This document shows positions 43,848 through 53,114 of a stretch of 64,000 bases of DNA, one piece after another (position 1 is the first letter of the stretch; the number at the start of each line of letters is the position of its first letter). The position numbers were made by a program, and so were the translations under genes. This DNA comes from Gammaproteobacteria bacterium (GTDB lineage Bacteria; Pseudomonadota; Gammaproteobacteria; DSM-16500): assembly GCA_013816845.1 (NCBI GenBank), contig JACDDU010000004.1, positions 1 through 64,000 on the forward strand, in the 5' to 3' direction. A model generated the notes under the pieces. That model saw nothing but the letters and a program-made list of their open reading frames with translations. It was not told where the DNA came from and made no database searches.

Positions 43848-45789
43848 TAGCTATCATTAACGTATTTTCTGCATCAGGCACAGGATGTTTTAAAAAAGTC
43901 GTCATGGCCGTATCAATTAAAGGATGGGTTAAATAATAGCCCTGAATTTCTGTGCATCCTTCCTTAGCTAAAAATTCGTATTGTGCGCGGGTTTCAACGC
44001 CCTCTGCAATGGATCGAATACCAAGTTTTTTAGACATGGCAATAATTGCACTTATAATAGCATCTGAGGTTTCATCGAATGAAATTTGTTTAATAAAAGT
44101 TTTGTCAATTTTAATTTTATCAACCTGTAATCGTCTTAAATTATTGAGTGACCAATATCCCGTTCCGAAATCATCAATGGCAATTTGGACACCCAAATCT
44201 TTTAAAGCATACAAAATACGTAAAGTATTTTCCGGATTTTCCATAATGATAGCTTCCGTAACTTCAATCTCTAGACAGTGAGGTGATAATCCAATTTTAT
44301 TAAGTGTTTGAAACACATCATCAATAAAAGTTGCTTGTTTAAATTGGCGTGAAGAGCAATTAATAGCAATGGAGAGTGGTTGAATTCCCATATCATGCCA
44401 AATTTTTAATTGCGAACATGCTGTTTTTATTACCCAATCGCTAACAGGAATAATTAAACCCGTTTCTTCGGCAATACTGATAATTTCATCCGGGGTAATC
44501 ATGCCGTAATCTTTATTTTGCCAACGTAATAATGCTTCCACACCCGTAATGCGGCGAGATTGTATCTCCATCATCGGTTGATAATGGAGATTAAATTCAT
44601 TTTTAACGAGCGCATGTCCCAATGCATTTTGTACAGACATTTTCTTTTGTGCTTTACTTGTCATTTCTACTGTATAAAATTCATAATTATTTCTGCCATG
44701 TTCTTTTGATCGGTATAATGCAAGATCCGCATTTTTCATTAACGTTTGCATGTTTTGGCCATCCAAGGGATAGAGACTAATCCCGACGCTCGTAGTGATA
44801 TAAATTTCTTGTCCCTTAATGACAACTACTTTCATAACATTTTCTAAAATTTTCTGAGCAATGATCGCAACCGACTCTTCCTTCTTTACATCCGTTATAA
44901 GAAGTACGAACTCATCGCCACCTAATCGAGCCACCATATCTGTGCTGCGTACCGTGCTTCTTAGTCGTTCAGCCATAACTTGCAACAACATATCACCTGC
45001 TTCATGGCCGATGGTGTCATTAATATTTTTAAATCGATCTAAGTCGAGAAATAACAAAGCAAACCCTTGTTGATGTCGCCTTGCTGAAGCAAGGATGTGA
45101 TTAATAAATTGTTCAAGCTTATTGCGGTTAGCAAGCCCTGTTACAGGATCGTGATACGCCATATGGCGTAATCGCTCTTCCGCTTTTTTCTGTAACGTAA
45201 TATTTTGAATTTGTATAACAAAATGGACAGGATTATTTTCATAATCGCAGATGAGCGACAACGTAGACATGATCCAGAGTGTGTCGCCATTTTTACGAAA
45301 ACATTGCTGTTCAGATTGGTAAGATTTAATTTTTTTATCAATAAGTTGCTGGATGTGGATTTGTAAATCGCCCAAATCATTCGGATGGATAATATAATAA
45401 AAATTCATCATTAAAATATCTGACTCGGTATACCCTAACAATTCACATAAGGGTTGATTAACCCGACTAAGTCGACCATCTAAAGCAAGTAAAGCAATAC
45501 CAACATTGGCGTGTTCAAATAATGTTTCAAAACGATTGTTGCTATCAATTAATTGAAATTCTGCCTGCTGTTTTGTAGTGGTTAGACGGTGTATTTTATA
45601 ACCCTGTATTCTTACTTTTCGAAATAGATAAAGCGTTACAATCGCGAAGCTTCCTGCTAAGAGGATAACGATTGTTAAAATGAGATGAGCATTAAGGATG
45701 AAGTTATTAAGCGTCCATAGATAGAAGAACAGACTTAATACAAGTCCGGCAATACAACCTGCAAAGACAGCTACAGCCGATCTTTTCAT
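43834..45789 (-). CDS. Membrane PAS-GGDEF-EAL protein (dual c-di-GMP enzyme)
   Basis: About 651 residues from ATG 45789; the open frame begins at a TTG 36 nt upstream. Two transmembrane helices in the first 60 residues, PAS with PAC (about 75-205), GGDEF domain (about 215-380) with intact RLGGDEF and an RSTD inhibitory site, and EAL domain (about 395-640) with EALLRW, IDDFGTG and the Lys/Glu residues needed for catalysis. It can both make and break c-di-GMP; which prevails depends on signals at PAS and GGDEF. It may co-regulate the MSHA pilus with the cyclase at 31476. Confidence 0.9.
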   Translation of the reverse strand: MKRSAVAVFAGCIAGLVLSLFFYLWTLNNFILNAHLILTIVILLAGSFAIVTLYLFRKVRIQGYKIHRLTTTKQQAEFQLIDSNNRFETLFEHANVGIALLALDGRLSRVNQPLCELLGYTESDILMMNFYYIIHPNDLGDLQIHIQQLIDKKIKSYQSEQQCFRKNGDTLWIMSTLSLICDYENNPVHFVIQIQNITLQKKAEERLRHMAYHDPVTGLANRNKLEQFINHILASARRHQQGFALLFLDLDRFKNINDTIGHEAGDMLLQVMAERLRSTVRSTDMVARLGGDEFVLLITDVKKEESVAIIAQKILENVMKVVVIKGQEIYITTSVGISLYPLDGQNMQTLMKNADLALYRSKEHGRNNYEFYTVEMTSKAQKKMSVQNALGHALVKNEFNLHYQPMMEIQSRRITGVEALLRWQNKDYGMITPDEIISIAEETGLIIPVSDWVIKTACSQLKIWHDMGIQPLSIAINCSSRQFKQATFIDDVFQTLNKIGLSPHCLEIEVTEAIIMENPENTLRILYALKDLGVQIAIDDFGTGYWSLNNLRRLQVDKIKIDKTFIKQISFDETSDAIISAIIAMSKKLGIRSIAEGVETRAQYEFLAKEGCTEIQGYYLTHPLIDTAMTTFLKHPVPDAENTLMIATTKE

Positions 45790-46050
45790 AAGTTGTCCCG
45801 TTGCGTCCTTCTCTTCACTATACAATAATTGCTACGATCGCAGCTAATGGGCTAGCGATGTAAGATAATTAACTGGTTGTAAGTATTATTAATGTTTCAC
45901 ACTTACTTAAGAAAATTTTGCAAATATTTTGTGATAACGCAGCGCCGCAATGGGTGCTCCTGGACAATTCTTTACCTAACTTCCCTTCCAGCAGAAGCCC
46001 ATACAAATAGAGCTCTACCTCCGAAAACTAAATACTAAGGAAATGAACCC

Positions 46051-46536
46051 ATGATGCGCCGCGAAAATACTCAAACAAACATTTTAGTTCAAGATGAAGC
46101 GCTATTTACGGAAGCTAGACTTGGTAAAATCGAGGAAGTGTTTCAAATGATTGAAGCTCGCGCTGATTTTTTGAGCGCCTTAGCCGGAGCGATCGTCGGT
46201 GGGCAAACACTTCTGACCCAGACATTATTGGGAAAAGTTAATATCAACGCTCAAATAAGAAATTTAGTATTACGTTCTGCAAATACTGCCGGCCTCTATT
46301 TTTCGCCGGTCAAAATTTTAGATTTAATTGCAGTAATTGACGATGCTCCTTTAAAGAAAAATTTAATTAATCATGCACGAACTGTAAATCCATTCCTTCA
46401 TCAAGCATTGCTCAAATTAGAAGTCGAAACTGCGCATCATCAAGGAGAAAATTTAAGTTTATTTTTTCAACCCGCAGCTGAGAAAAAACCTGAACTTGAA
46501 ATGAATCGGTCCACGCTTTCTTCACCGTCTGTGTAA
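46051..46536 (+). CDS. Hypothetical protein with ankyrin-like helical start
   Basis: 161 residues, no signal peptide or membrane helix. Residues about 14-60 (EALFTEARLGKIEEVFQMIEARADFLSALAGAIVGGQTLLTQ) look like one or two degenerate ankyrin helix pairs, and the rest is helical with a Ser/Pro-rich end. AAGGAA lies about 10 nt upstream. Alone between a GGDEF-EAL gene and the convergent 2-oxoacid dehydrogenase operon. Ankyrin proteins are common effectors in Legionellales, but one short protein is not enough to claim that. Confidence 0.5.
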   Translation: MMRRENTQTNILVQDEALFTEARLGKIEEVFQMIEARADFLSALAGAIVGGQTLLTQTLLGKVNINAQIRNLVLRSANTAGLYFSPVKILDLIAVIDDAPLKKNLINHARTVNPFLHQALLKLEVETAHHQGENLSLFFQPAAEKKPELEMNRSTLSSPSV

Positions 46537-46544
46537 AATCATTT

Positions 46545-46571
46545 CACGGTGAGGAACGCCACCTCACCGTG
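46545..46571. terminator. Bidirectional terminator hairpin
   Basis: CACGGTGAGG and CCTCACCGTG form a perfect 10-bp stem with a 7-nt loop between convergent genes. The + side has a TATTTTT run at some distance and the - side has AAATGATTTT. Confidence 0.7.
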
Positions 46572-46586
46572 CCCGATATACTATTT

Positions 46587-47714
46587 TTAATTCAAATTTT
46601 TTATAACTGCTGCTAGAAATCGTGTGGCTTCTCCACCCGTTACTGCGCGGTGATCAAAAGTTAAAGACAGGGGTAAAATCCGTCCAGGCTTTATTATACC
46701 TTCTTTTACCATTGCAATTTCTCGACTTCTGCCACACCCTAAGATCGCGACCATGGGAGGAACGATAATGGGTGTTGCATAACGTCCTGCTATAGTACCG
46801 AAATTGGAAAGCGTAAAAGTTGCACCGGTCATGGCATCTGCCGGTAACGTGCGATTTTTAACACCTTCTTTAATGTCATTAATTAATTGTCGCAACTCAG
46901 CATCGGATTGTTGACCTATATCTTGTAAAACTGGAACAAATAAACCCTCATCTGAATCAACTGCTAAACCAATTTTCACTTCTTTAATTAGCTTTCGCGT
47001 TAGTTGCTTGCCATCAAACCATGCATTTAAAGCTGGCTCAATGTGGAGAGCTTGGACAATAGCGCGGAGTACTTTTAGTGTTAAATCCGTTTGAGAAGGT
47101 AAAGCAGAAATATCTGCATCCTCGATAATCGTCACAGGCACTATTTCTTGATGAGATAAGGTCATCGCTTGTGACATTGCCCGCCTTACTCCACGCAAAG
47201 GTTCACCACCCTCGAATAAATGCTTTGAAGAACTCGTATTTCTTTCAGCGTTAAATCGCTTCACATCTTCAGGTGTGATTAATCCGCGTGGTCCTGAAGG
47301 TATAACTTCTGCTAAGTTAATTTGTAGTTCTTTTGCAATTAATCTTGCTGCAGGCATTGCTTTAGGTGTGGTGGAGGGATTTGCGTTATGGCCAACAATC
47401 ATTTCATCATCAAGCTTATGCACGCTTTCCTCAAGTGATCCTACGACGCTATTTTTAGGGCGGACTTCGGGTTCGTCTTCGTCACTCTCAAAACTAATTA
47501 ATTCCCCGTGTGTGGGAATGATGTCATTGGGTTGACCGTAAAGCTTAATAATTTTTCCTGCATAAGGAGAAGGAACATCCACAACCGCTTTTGCTGTTTC
47601 CATCGAAACCAAAGGTTGATCAACGACAACTTCTTCGCCTTCTTTAACATACCATTCGCGAATTTCAGCCTCAGCCAATCCTTCACCCAAATCCGGTAAA
47701 TGAAATATTTTCAT
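46587..47714 (-). CDS. 2-oxoacid dehydrogenase E2 (dihydrolipoyl acyltransferase)
   Basis: 375 residues. One lipoyl domain (1-75) with the modified Lys in SMETAKAV, a peripheral-subunit-binding domain (about 120-155; MPAARLIAKELQINLAEVIPSGPRGLITPEDV) and the catalytic CAT domain with LSLTFDHRAVTGGEA at the end (His and Asp active site). Third gene of an E1alpha-E1beta-E2 operon; it overlaps the E1beta stop by 4 nt. A single lipoyl domain and linkage to valine genes favour the branched-chain complex. No E3 gene is nearby. Confidence 0.88.
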   Translation of the reverse strand: MKIFHLPDLGEGLAEAEIREWYVKEGEEVVVDQPLVSMETAKAVVDVPSPYAGKIIKLYGQPNDIIPTHGELISFESDEDEPEVRPKNSVVGSLEESVHKLDDEMIVGHNANPSTTPKAMPAARLIAKELQINLAEVIPSGPRGLITPEDVKRFNAERNTSSSKHLFEGGEPLRGVRRAMSQAMTLSHQEIVPVTIIEDADISALPSQTDLTLKVLRAIVQALHIEPALNAWFDGKQLTRKLIKEVKIGLAVDSDEGLFVPVLQDIGQQSDAELRQLINDIKEGVKNRTLPADAMTGATFTLSNFGTIAGRYATPIIVPPMVAILGCGRSREIAMVKEGIIKPGRILPLSLTFDHRAVTGGEATRFLAAVIKNLN

Positions 47715-48691
47715 GTGTACTCCATCAATCGATGTACTGCATCGATAATTCTTTTTTCACTAGGTAAATAATATTTTTCTAATCGCGCATAAGGCACAAT
47801 CGTATCGAAACCTGCAACCCGCTCTGGTGGCGCTTTTAGCGAGTACATAACTTTCTCTGCTACTTGGGAAATGATTTCAGCTCCCACCCCACAAGTCAGA
47901 GGCGCTTCATGAATCACAATACAACGTCCAGTTTTTTCAACAGAGGCCAGGATCGTATCGATATCCAGTGGCTTAATTGTTGCAACATCAATTATTTCAG
48001 CACTAATGCCTTCTTGTTCTAATAGCTTGGTTGCAGCCAGCGTTTCTTTCACCATCGCTCCCCACGTGACTAAAGTGACATCTTCCCCTTTGCATAAGGT
48101 GAAACAAACATCCAAAGGTAAGGCTTTACCATCGTTGTTAACTTCTTGACGTGCATAACGATAAAGACGTGAAGGTTCCAAAAAAACGACCGGGTCAGGA
48201 TCACGAATCGATGCTAACAATAAACCGTACGCTTTAGCGGGCGATGATGGAATAACAACTCGCAATCCGGGAGTATGAGCAAAATAGGCTTCAGTACTTT
48301 CAGAGTGATGCTCGGGTGCATGAATACCTGCACCAAAAGGTGCACGGAAAACAATTGGACAATGAAGACGACCACGCGTTCTGTTACGCATACGTGCAGC
48401 ATGATTAATAATTTGATCTAAAGCGGGATAGATAAAACCCATAAATTGAAATTCAGCAACAGGCTTTAATCCACGCACTGCCATTCCTACCGCTAAACCA
48501 CCAATCATTGACTCTGCAAGGGGTGTGTCCAACACGCGGCTCCCACCAAACTTTGCCAACAAGCCATCCGTTGCTCGAAATACACCACCGTCTTTTCCAA
48601 CATCTTCACCTAAAACAATAATGCTATCATCTGCAGCCATCTCGTACGCTAAAGCTGTGGTAATCGCCTCAACCAAGGTTATTTCAGCCAT
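47711..48691 (-). CDS. 2-oxoacid dehydrogenase E1 beta subunit
   Basis: 326 residues, transketolase-like pyrimidine-binding and C-terminal domains. MAEITLVEAITTALAYEMAADDSIIVLGEDVGKDGGVFRATDGL is the typical start with the ThDP-activating Glu. It overlaps E1alpha by 8 nt and E2 by 4 nt. The E1alpha/beta heterotetramer decarboxylates the 2-oxoacid and acylates the lipoyl group of E2. Confidence 0.9.
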   Translation of the reverse strand: MAEITLVEAITTALAYEMAADDSIIVLGEDVGKDGGVFRATDGLLAKFGGSRVLDTPLAESMIGGLAVGMAVRGLKPVAEFQFMGFIYPALDQIINHAARMRNRTRGRLHCPIVFRAPFGAGIHAPEHHSESTEAYFAHTPGLRVVIPSSPAKAYGLLLASIRDPDPVVFLEPSRLYRYARQEVNNDGKALPLDVCFTLCKGEDVTLVTWGAMVKETLAATKLLEQEGISAEIIDVATIKPLDIDTILASVEKTGRCIVIHEAPLTCGVGAEIISQVAEKVMYSLKAPPERVAGFDTIVPYARLEKYYLPSEKRIIDAVHRLMEYT

Positions 48692-49763
48692 GCTTATTCA
48701 TCTCCAAATTTTTCAATTGCTCAAATTGTTCTTGATAGGCGCGAGGTAGCGTTGCATATAAATAATCAAACATGGAGGATAAGGGTTGCGGCGTGGTGCA
48801 TAAATATTCTTTGACAACCACATCAACTTCTTCAGCACAACTTACACGTAAAGCTTCTTCTTTCGCTTCATCCCAAGCATTTTGTTTCTCTAAATAATGA
48901 CGCAGTCTTGCAACGGGTTCTTTAACCCATTCTTGTTGACGTAAATCTTTGGGTTCATAGCGGCTAGCGTCATCTGCCGTCGTATGGTCATGGTGCCGAT
49001 AACATACCATTTCTAACAGCCGGGGTTGATGTTCTTGTCGAGCGAGTTTAAGTGCCTCAACTGTGCGATGCGTAACGGCAATAATATCGTTACCATCAAT
49101 TTGTTCGCCGACAAAGCCTGCTGCAATGGCTTTTTGAGCAAGTGTACGCGCTGCGGTTTGCACATGTCTTGGCACTGAAATAGCCCATTGGTTATTACAG
49201 ATAACGAAAACCACAGGTAATTTCATCACGCCCGCAACATTCATGGCTTCATAAAAATCACCTTGTGAAGTTGCACCATCACCACAAATTGACACCACGG
49301 CGCGATCTTCATTGCGATATTTAATTGCATAAGCAGCGCCCGCTGCATGGAGTGGTTGACTTCCTACCGGAACGCTAAACGGAAAATCTTCGCTGTCATT
49401 TAAAAAAACATTGCCACGTTCATCCCCACCCCAATACAGTAAGATTTGGGATAATTTAACGCCACGTTGGATCAAGGTGCCCATGTCGCGATAGTATGGA
49501 ACCAATACGTCGGTGGCAGCCATCGCCTTACCTACGCCTACAAAGACTGCTTCTTGACCACGTGTTGAAGGATAGGTTCCCAATTTACCAGTACGCTGTA
49601 AGGCTATTGCTTTCGTATCCATAGTGCGAACTAAAACCATGGTACGATATAAATCAAGAAGGGCTTCGATATCATGAGCAAGTGGTGGCGAGTCATCTAT
49701 CAATTCACTGTTTTCATCGAGGTACTGAAAATACTCAACCTCAAAACGATCAATTATTTTCAC
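48684..49763 (-). CDS. 2-oxoacid dehydrogenase E1 alpha subunit (branched-chain or pyruvate)
   Basis: 359 residues. ThDP motif CGDGATSQGDFYEAMNVAGVMKLPVVFVICNN near 158-190 and the phosphorylation-loop region YRHHDHTTADDASRY. The THTTADD-type loop and extended N-terminus resemble bacterial branched-chain dehydrogenase E1alpha more than PDH E1alpha. Annotation as pyruvate dehydrogenase cannot be excluded. First gene of the operon. With MmsA, MmsB, HIBYL-CoA hydrolase and enoyl-CoA hydratase it would supply isobutyryl-CoA from valine. Confidence 0.82.
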   Translation of the reverse strand: MKIIDRFEVEYFQYLDENSELIDDSPPLAHDIEALLDLYRTMVLVRTMDTKAIALQRTGKLGTYPSTRGQEAVFVGVGKAMAATDVLVPYYRDMGTLIQRGVKLSQILLYWGGDERGNVFLNDSEDFPFSVPVGSQPLHAAGAAYAIKYRNEDRAVVSICGDGATSQGDFYEAMNVAGVMKLPVVFVICNNQWAISVPRHVQTAARTLAQKAIAAGFVGEQIDGNDIIAVTHRTVEALKLARQEHQPRLLEMVCYRHHDHTTADDASRYEPKDLRQQEWVKEPVARLRHYLEKQNAWDEAKEEALRVSCAEEVDVVVKEYLCTTPQPLSSMFDYLYATLPRAYQEQFEQLKNLEMNKHG

Positions 49764-49906
49764 AAAATAGAACTCCCTTTTTCTAACAGGTGCATTAGAT
49801 TCATCCTTATCAGAGCAAAGCTGTAGAATATTGTTAAGTTAGGTAAAAAAGATTTGGCCACAAGATTATCTATCAGGGAAAATAGAGTCAAGCAAGGAGA
49901 TAATTT

Positions 49907-50647
49907 ATGTCAAAAAGGATTGCAGTGGTAACGGGTGGTATGGGTGGAATTGGACAAGCCATTTGCCAAACGCTTCATGATCAAGACATGTATGTGGTCG
50001 CAGCTTATAGTCGCCCTCACGAAGCGGCAACCGCATGGCTCGATCTCCAAAAACAGCAGGGCTACCATTTTGACATTCAGTATGTCGATGTAACCAATTT
50101 TAAAACGTGTGAAGCACTTGCGCGATTAGTAGAAGAGCAAGTGGGTCCCATTGATATTTTAGTCAACAATGCGGGCATCACCCGAGATCGTTCTTGTGCC
50201 AAAATGAATAAAGATGACTGGGATATTGTCATTAACACTGATCTCAGCAGTATTTTTTATATGACGCATGCCATTATTAATGGCATGAAGGAAAGAAATT
50301 TTGGGCGTATCATTAATATTTCTTCAATTAATGGTCAGAAAGGGCAATACGGACAAGTTAATTATGCTGCAGCTAAGGCTGGCATCCACGGCTTTACTAA
50401 ATCTTTAGCACTTGAAGTTGCCAAACACGGCATTACCGTTAATACCGTTTCGCCTGGCTACGTCAAAACAGACATGATCATGAGCATGGAAGAAGAAATA
50501 CGTCAGAAAATCTTACTAGAAATTCCCCTGGGTCGTTTTGCCGAACCACACGATGTTGCCCGCGCAGTCGCTTTTTTAGCGGATGAATCAAATAGCTATA
50601 TTACCGGTGTAAACTTAGCGATCAATGGTGGTCATTATATGTGCTAA
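49907..50647 (+). CDS. phaB: Acetoacetyl-CoA reductase
   Basis: 246 residues, short-chain dehydrogenase. TGGMGGIG (NADP binding), NNAGITRD, the catalytic Ser-Tyr-Lys set ISSINGQKGQYGQVNYAAAKAG, and the PhaB/FabG-type C-terminus with ITGVNLAINGGHYM. It reduces acetoacetyl-CoA to (R)-3-hydroxybutyryl-CoA for PHB. AAGGAGAT ribosome-binding site. Clustered with phasin and PHB synthase; a phaA thiolase is not in the window. Confidence 0.92.
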   Translation: MSKRIAVVTGGMGGIGQAICQTLHDQDMYVVAAYSRPHEAATAWLDLQKQQGYHFDIQYVDVTNFKTCEALARLVEEQVGPIDILVNNAGITRDRSCAKMNKDDWDIVINTDLSSIFYMTHAIINGMKERNFGRIINISSINGQKGQYGQVNYAAAKAGIHGFTKSLALEVAKHGITVNTVSPGYVKTDMIMSMEEEIRQKILLEIPLGRFAEPHDVARAVAFLADESNSYITGVNLAINGGHYMC

Positions 50648-50745
50648 GCTTTTTAACGCCAGGGATGGGTAGGCCCAACATTTTAATTTGATATTTTATA
50701 TGTTGTAGATCAAAGGCTTACCCAACAATTTTGCCCTCCATCCGT

Positions 50746-50775
50746 TTGACAAATTCTAGGCTTCCCCCTTACATT
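50746..50775 (+). promoter_or_regulatory. Sigma70-type promoter of phaP
   Basis: Perfect -35 TTGACA (50746-50751), an 18-bp spacer and TACATT as -10 (50770-50775). About 45 nt upstream of the phasin start codon. Confidence 0.65.
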
Positions 50776-50819
50776 GGTAAAAGAACATCACACATTCCAG
50801 TGTAAAGATGGAGGTTATT

Positions 50820-51266
50820 ATGTATACCGAAGGATTCGATCAATTGTTTAAGATTAATAAAAATCTTACGACCCCTTTAAATGATGCAACCCGTCTTGCT
50901 GCAGAAATTTGCAGAAGAAACGCACAAAAGAATTTGGAATTAGTCGGTGAGAATGTTCTTTTGTTCACTAATCAGTTAAAGCGTTTGAGTGAAATTCGCC
51001 AACCTCAAGATTTACTCTACCTACAAAAGAATGCCATGACTGAAGGTCTTGCGATTGGTATGGATACTTTGCAAAAAGTTATCAACTTATCCATGGAAAA
51101 TATTGCTTCGATGACGAAGTTGTATGAAACAGTTAAAGCTCCAGCCACTTCTTTGGTTGCAAAAGTAGCCCGTACAGCTGATGCGCAAATCAAAAAAACC
51201 GTAACACGCAAAACTAAAACCACAGTTAAAAAGAGTCGTGGTAAAAAAGCGCAACGCAAAAAATAA
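50820..51266 (+). CDS. phaP: Phasin with Lys-rich C-terminal tail
   Basis: 148 residues from ATG 50820, chosen because GGAGG lies 6-10 nt upstream; an in-frame ATG 12 nt before is less likely. The phasin domain is amphipathic helix: FDQLFKINKNLTTPLNDATRLAAEICRRNAQKNLELV. The last 24 residues (after TADAQI) are almost only Lys, Arg, Thr and Ser, like the PhaF/histone H1 tail that binds DNA and divides PHB granules between daughter cells. It coats PHB granules. Followed by a short hairpin before phaC. Confidence 0.87.
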   Translation: MYTEGFDQLFKINKNLTTPLNDATRLAAEICRRNAQKNLELVGENVLLFTNQLKRLSEIRQPQDLLYLQKNAMTEGLAIGMDTLQKVINLSMENIASMTKLYETVKAPATSLVAKVARTADAQIKKTVTRKTKTTVKKSRGKKAQRKK

Positions 51267-51296
51267 AATGTGAGCTGCAAAGGATTGTCGAAGAAT

Positions 51297-51327
51297 TACC
51301 CCGTCTAAGTGAACAGCGGGGTATTTT
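51297..51327 (+). terminator. Terminator/attenuator between phaP and phaC
   Basis: TACCCCG and CGGGGTA (7-bp stem, 13-nt loop) followed by TTTTATT. A modest hairpin between a strongly expressed phasin gene and phaC would allow partial read-through. Confidence 0.6.
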
Positions 51328-51359
51328 ATTGACCTGAGGTGCGTCTCAAGGAAGTCATT

Positions 51360-53114
51360 ATGCGTAAGGAAGAAGCTACTCTTTCGCCGGAAAAAAAATA
51401 TTACGAAGCTTTAGACCGTTCGTTACAAATTGCAACAAGTCGCGGTTCAGGCGGTCTCTCCCCTGCAGCACTTGCACTTGCATTTTATGATTTGTGGCTA
51501 CATGTTCAATCCCATCCTGCCAAACAATTCGAATTAACGGAACGTGCACAAGACAATTTTTGGTATCTTTTCAGCCAATATTTTTGCGAAGCGACAAGCG
51601 ATGAAAAAAGTGGATTGTGTAAAGCTATTTGGCAAGATAAACGTTTTAGCAATCAACTCTGGCAACATTTCCCCTATAGCTTTTTGTATGAATCTTTTTT
51701 AGCAATGCAAAATTGGTGGCAAGAGGCTACAACTGATGTGCGTGGTCTTAGCAAGCACCACCAAGATGTAGTGAACTTTAGTCTTCGACAATATCTTGAT
51801 ATGCTCTCACCTTCAAATTCACCCTTGCTTAATCCTGAAGTTCAACAGGCAGCCTTAAGTACTAACGGTGAAAACTTTATTAAAGGTTATGAAAATTTTC
51901 TTGATGATTTGAAACGGTATCAAACGGGTGCACCGCCCCATGGTGCTGAAAATTATGTCGTTGGAAAAAATATTGCCGTAACGCCGGGCAAAGTTATTTA
52001 CTGCAATAATCTCATTGAACTGATTCAATACTCCCCCACAACAAAACAAGTGTATGCCGAACCGATCTTAATAACACCTGCTTGGATCATGAAGTATTAC
52101 ATCCTCGATTTAAGTCAAAAACATTCGCTTGTGAAGTATTTAGTTGATCAAGGTCATACTGTTTTTATGATTTCGTGGAAAAACCCGAAATCGAAAGATC
52201 GCGATTTAGGGATGGAAGATTATCTCCAACTAGGCATTTTGAATTCACTGGATGTCATTAATGCAGTGGTACCAAGACAAAAAATTCATTTAGTGGGTTA
52301 CTGTCTCGGTGGTACGCTTGCTGCGATTGCTGCAGCAACCATGGCACGCGATGATGATCATCGACTTGCCAGCATGACTTTATTTGCCGCTCAAGTTGAC
52401 TTCACTGAGCCTGGCGAATTAGGTTTATTTATTGATGAAAGCCAAATCGCCTATCTTGAAAGTTTAATGGCGGAAAAAGGTTATTTAGATACACACCAAA
52501 TGGCAGGTGCCTTCCAACTGTTACGTTCGAATGATTTAATTTGGTCGCGCATCATTCGTGAATATCTCTTAGGTGAGCGGAAACCGCTAACTGACTTAAT
52601 GGCATGGAATGCTGACGCAACACGCTTACCCTACCGCATGCATTCTGAATATTTACGTCAATTATTTCTACATAACACGCTTGCAAAAGGTAATTACTTA
52701 GTCAAAGGCAGGCCCATTGCCCTAACAGATATTAACATTCCCATGTTTGTCGTCGCAACGGAACGCGATCATGTCTCCCCTTGGGCTTCAGTATTCAAAA
52801 TTAATATATTAACAAAAGGTGACGTTACTTTTGTGCTAACGAGCGGTGGACATAATGCCGGTATTGTCAGTTTGCCAAGTAAAAAAGCGACACGGTATTT
52901 TCGGATTTCAACTTTAAAAAAAGTAGATCACTACATCGATCCCCAATCTTGGTATGAACGCCTTAAGCCAAAAGAAGGTTCTTGGTGGCCCGCATGGGAA
53001 ACATGGATTGCAAAACTTTCTCCCAAAAAAAAGGCGCCGCCGACAATGGGAGCGCCACAAAAAGGTTATGCGCCACTACTTGATGCGCCAGGAAAATATG
53101 TTAATCAAAAATAA
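51360..53114 (+). CDS. phaC: Class I polyhydroxyalkanoate synthase
   Basis: About 584 residues from ATG 51360 (AAGGAAG upstream; a GTG 21 nt earlier is rejected). Lipase-box-like GYCLGGTLAA holds the catalytic Cys, with Asp in ATERDHVSPW and His in SGGHNAGI. The length and single-subunit form are class I: polymerises short-chain (R)-3-hydroxyacyl-CoA into PHB. The N-terminal 200 residues are the variable part. The stop codon abuts that of the convergent L,D-transpeptidase gene with no gap. Confidence 0.93.
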   Translation: MRKEEATLSPEKKYYEALDRSLQIATSRGSGGLSPAALALAFYDLWLHVQSHPAKQFELTERAQDNFWYLFSQYFCEATSDEKSGLCKAIWQDKRFSNQLWQHFPYSFLYESFLAMQNWWQEATTDVRGLSKHHQDVVNFSLRQYLDMLSPSNSPLLNPEVQQAALSTNGENFIKGYENFLDDLKRYQTGAPPHGAENYVVGKNIAVTPGKVIYCNNLIELIQYSPTTKQVYAEPILITPAWIMKYYILDLSQKHSLVKYLVDQGHTVFMISWKNPKSKDRDLGMEDYLQLGILNSLDVINAVVPRQKIHLVGYCLGGTLAAIAAATMARDDDHRLASMTLFAAQVDFTEPGELGLFIDESQIAYLESLMAEKGYLDTHQMAGAFQLLRSNDLIWSRIIREYLLGERKPLTDLMAWNADATRLPYRMHSEYLRQLFLHNTLAKGNYLVKGRPIALTDINIPMFVVATERDHVSPWASVFKINILTKGDVTFVLTSGGHNAGIVSLPSKKATRYFRISTLKKVDHYIDPQSWYERLKPKEGSWWPAWETWIAKLSPKKKAPPTMGAPQKGYAPLLDAPGKYVNQK

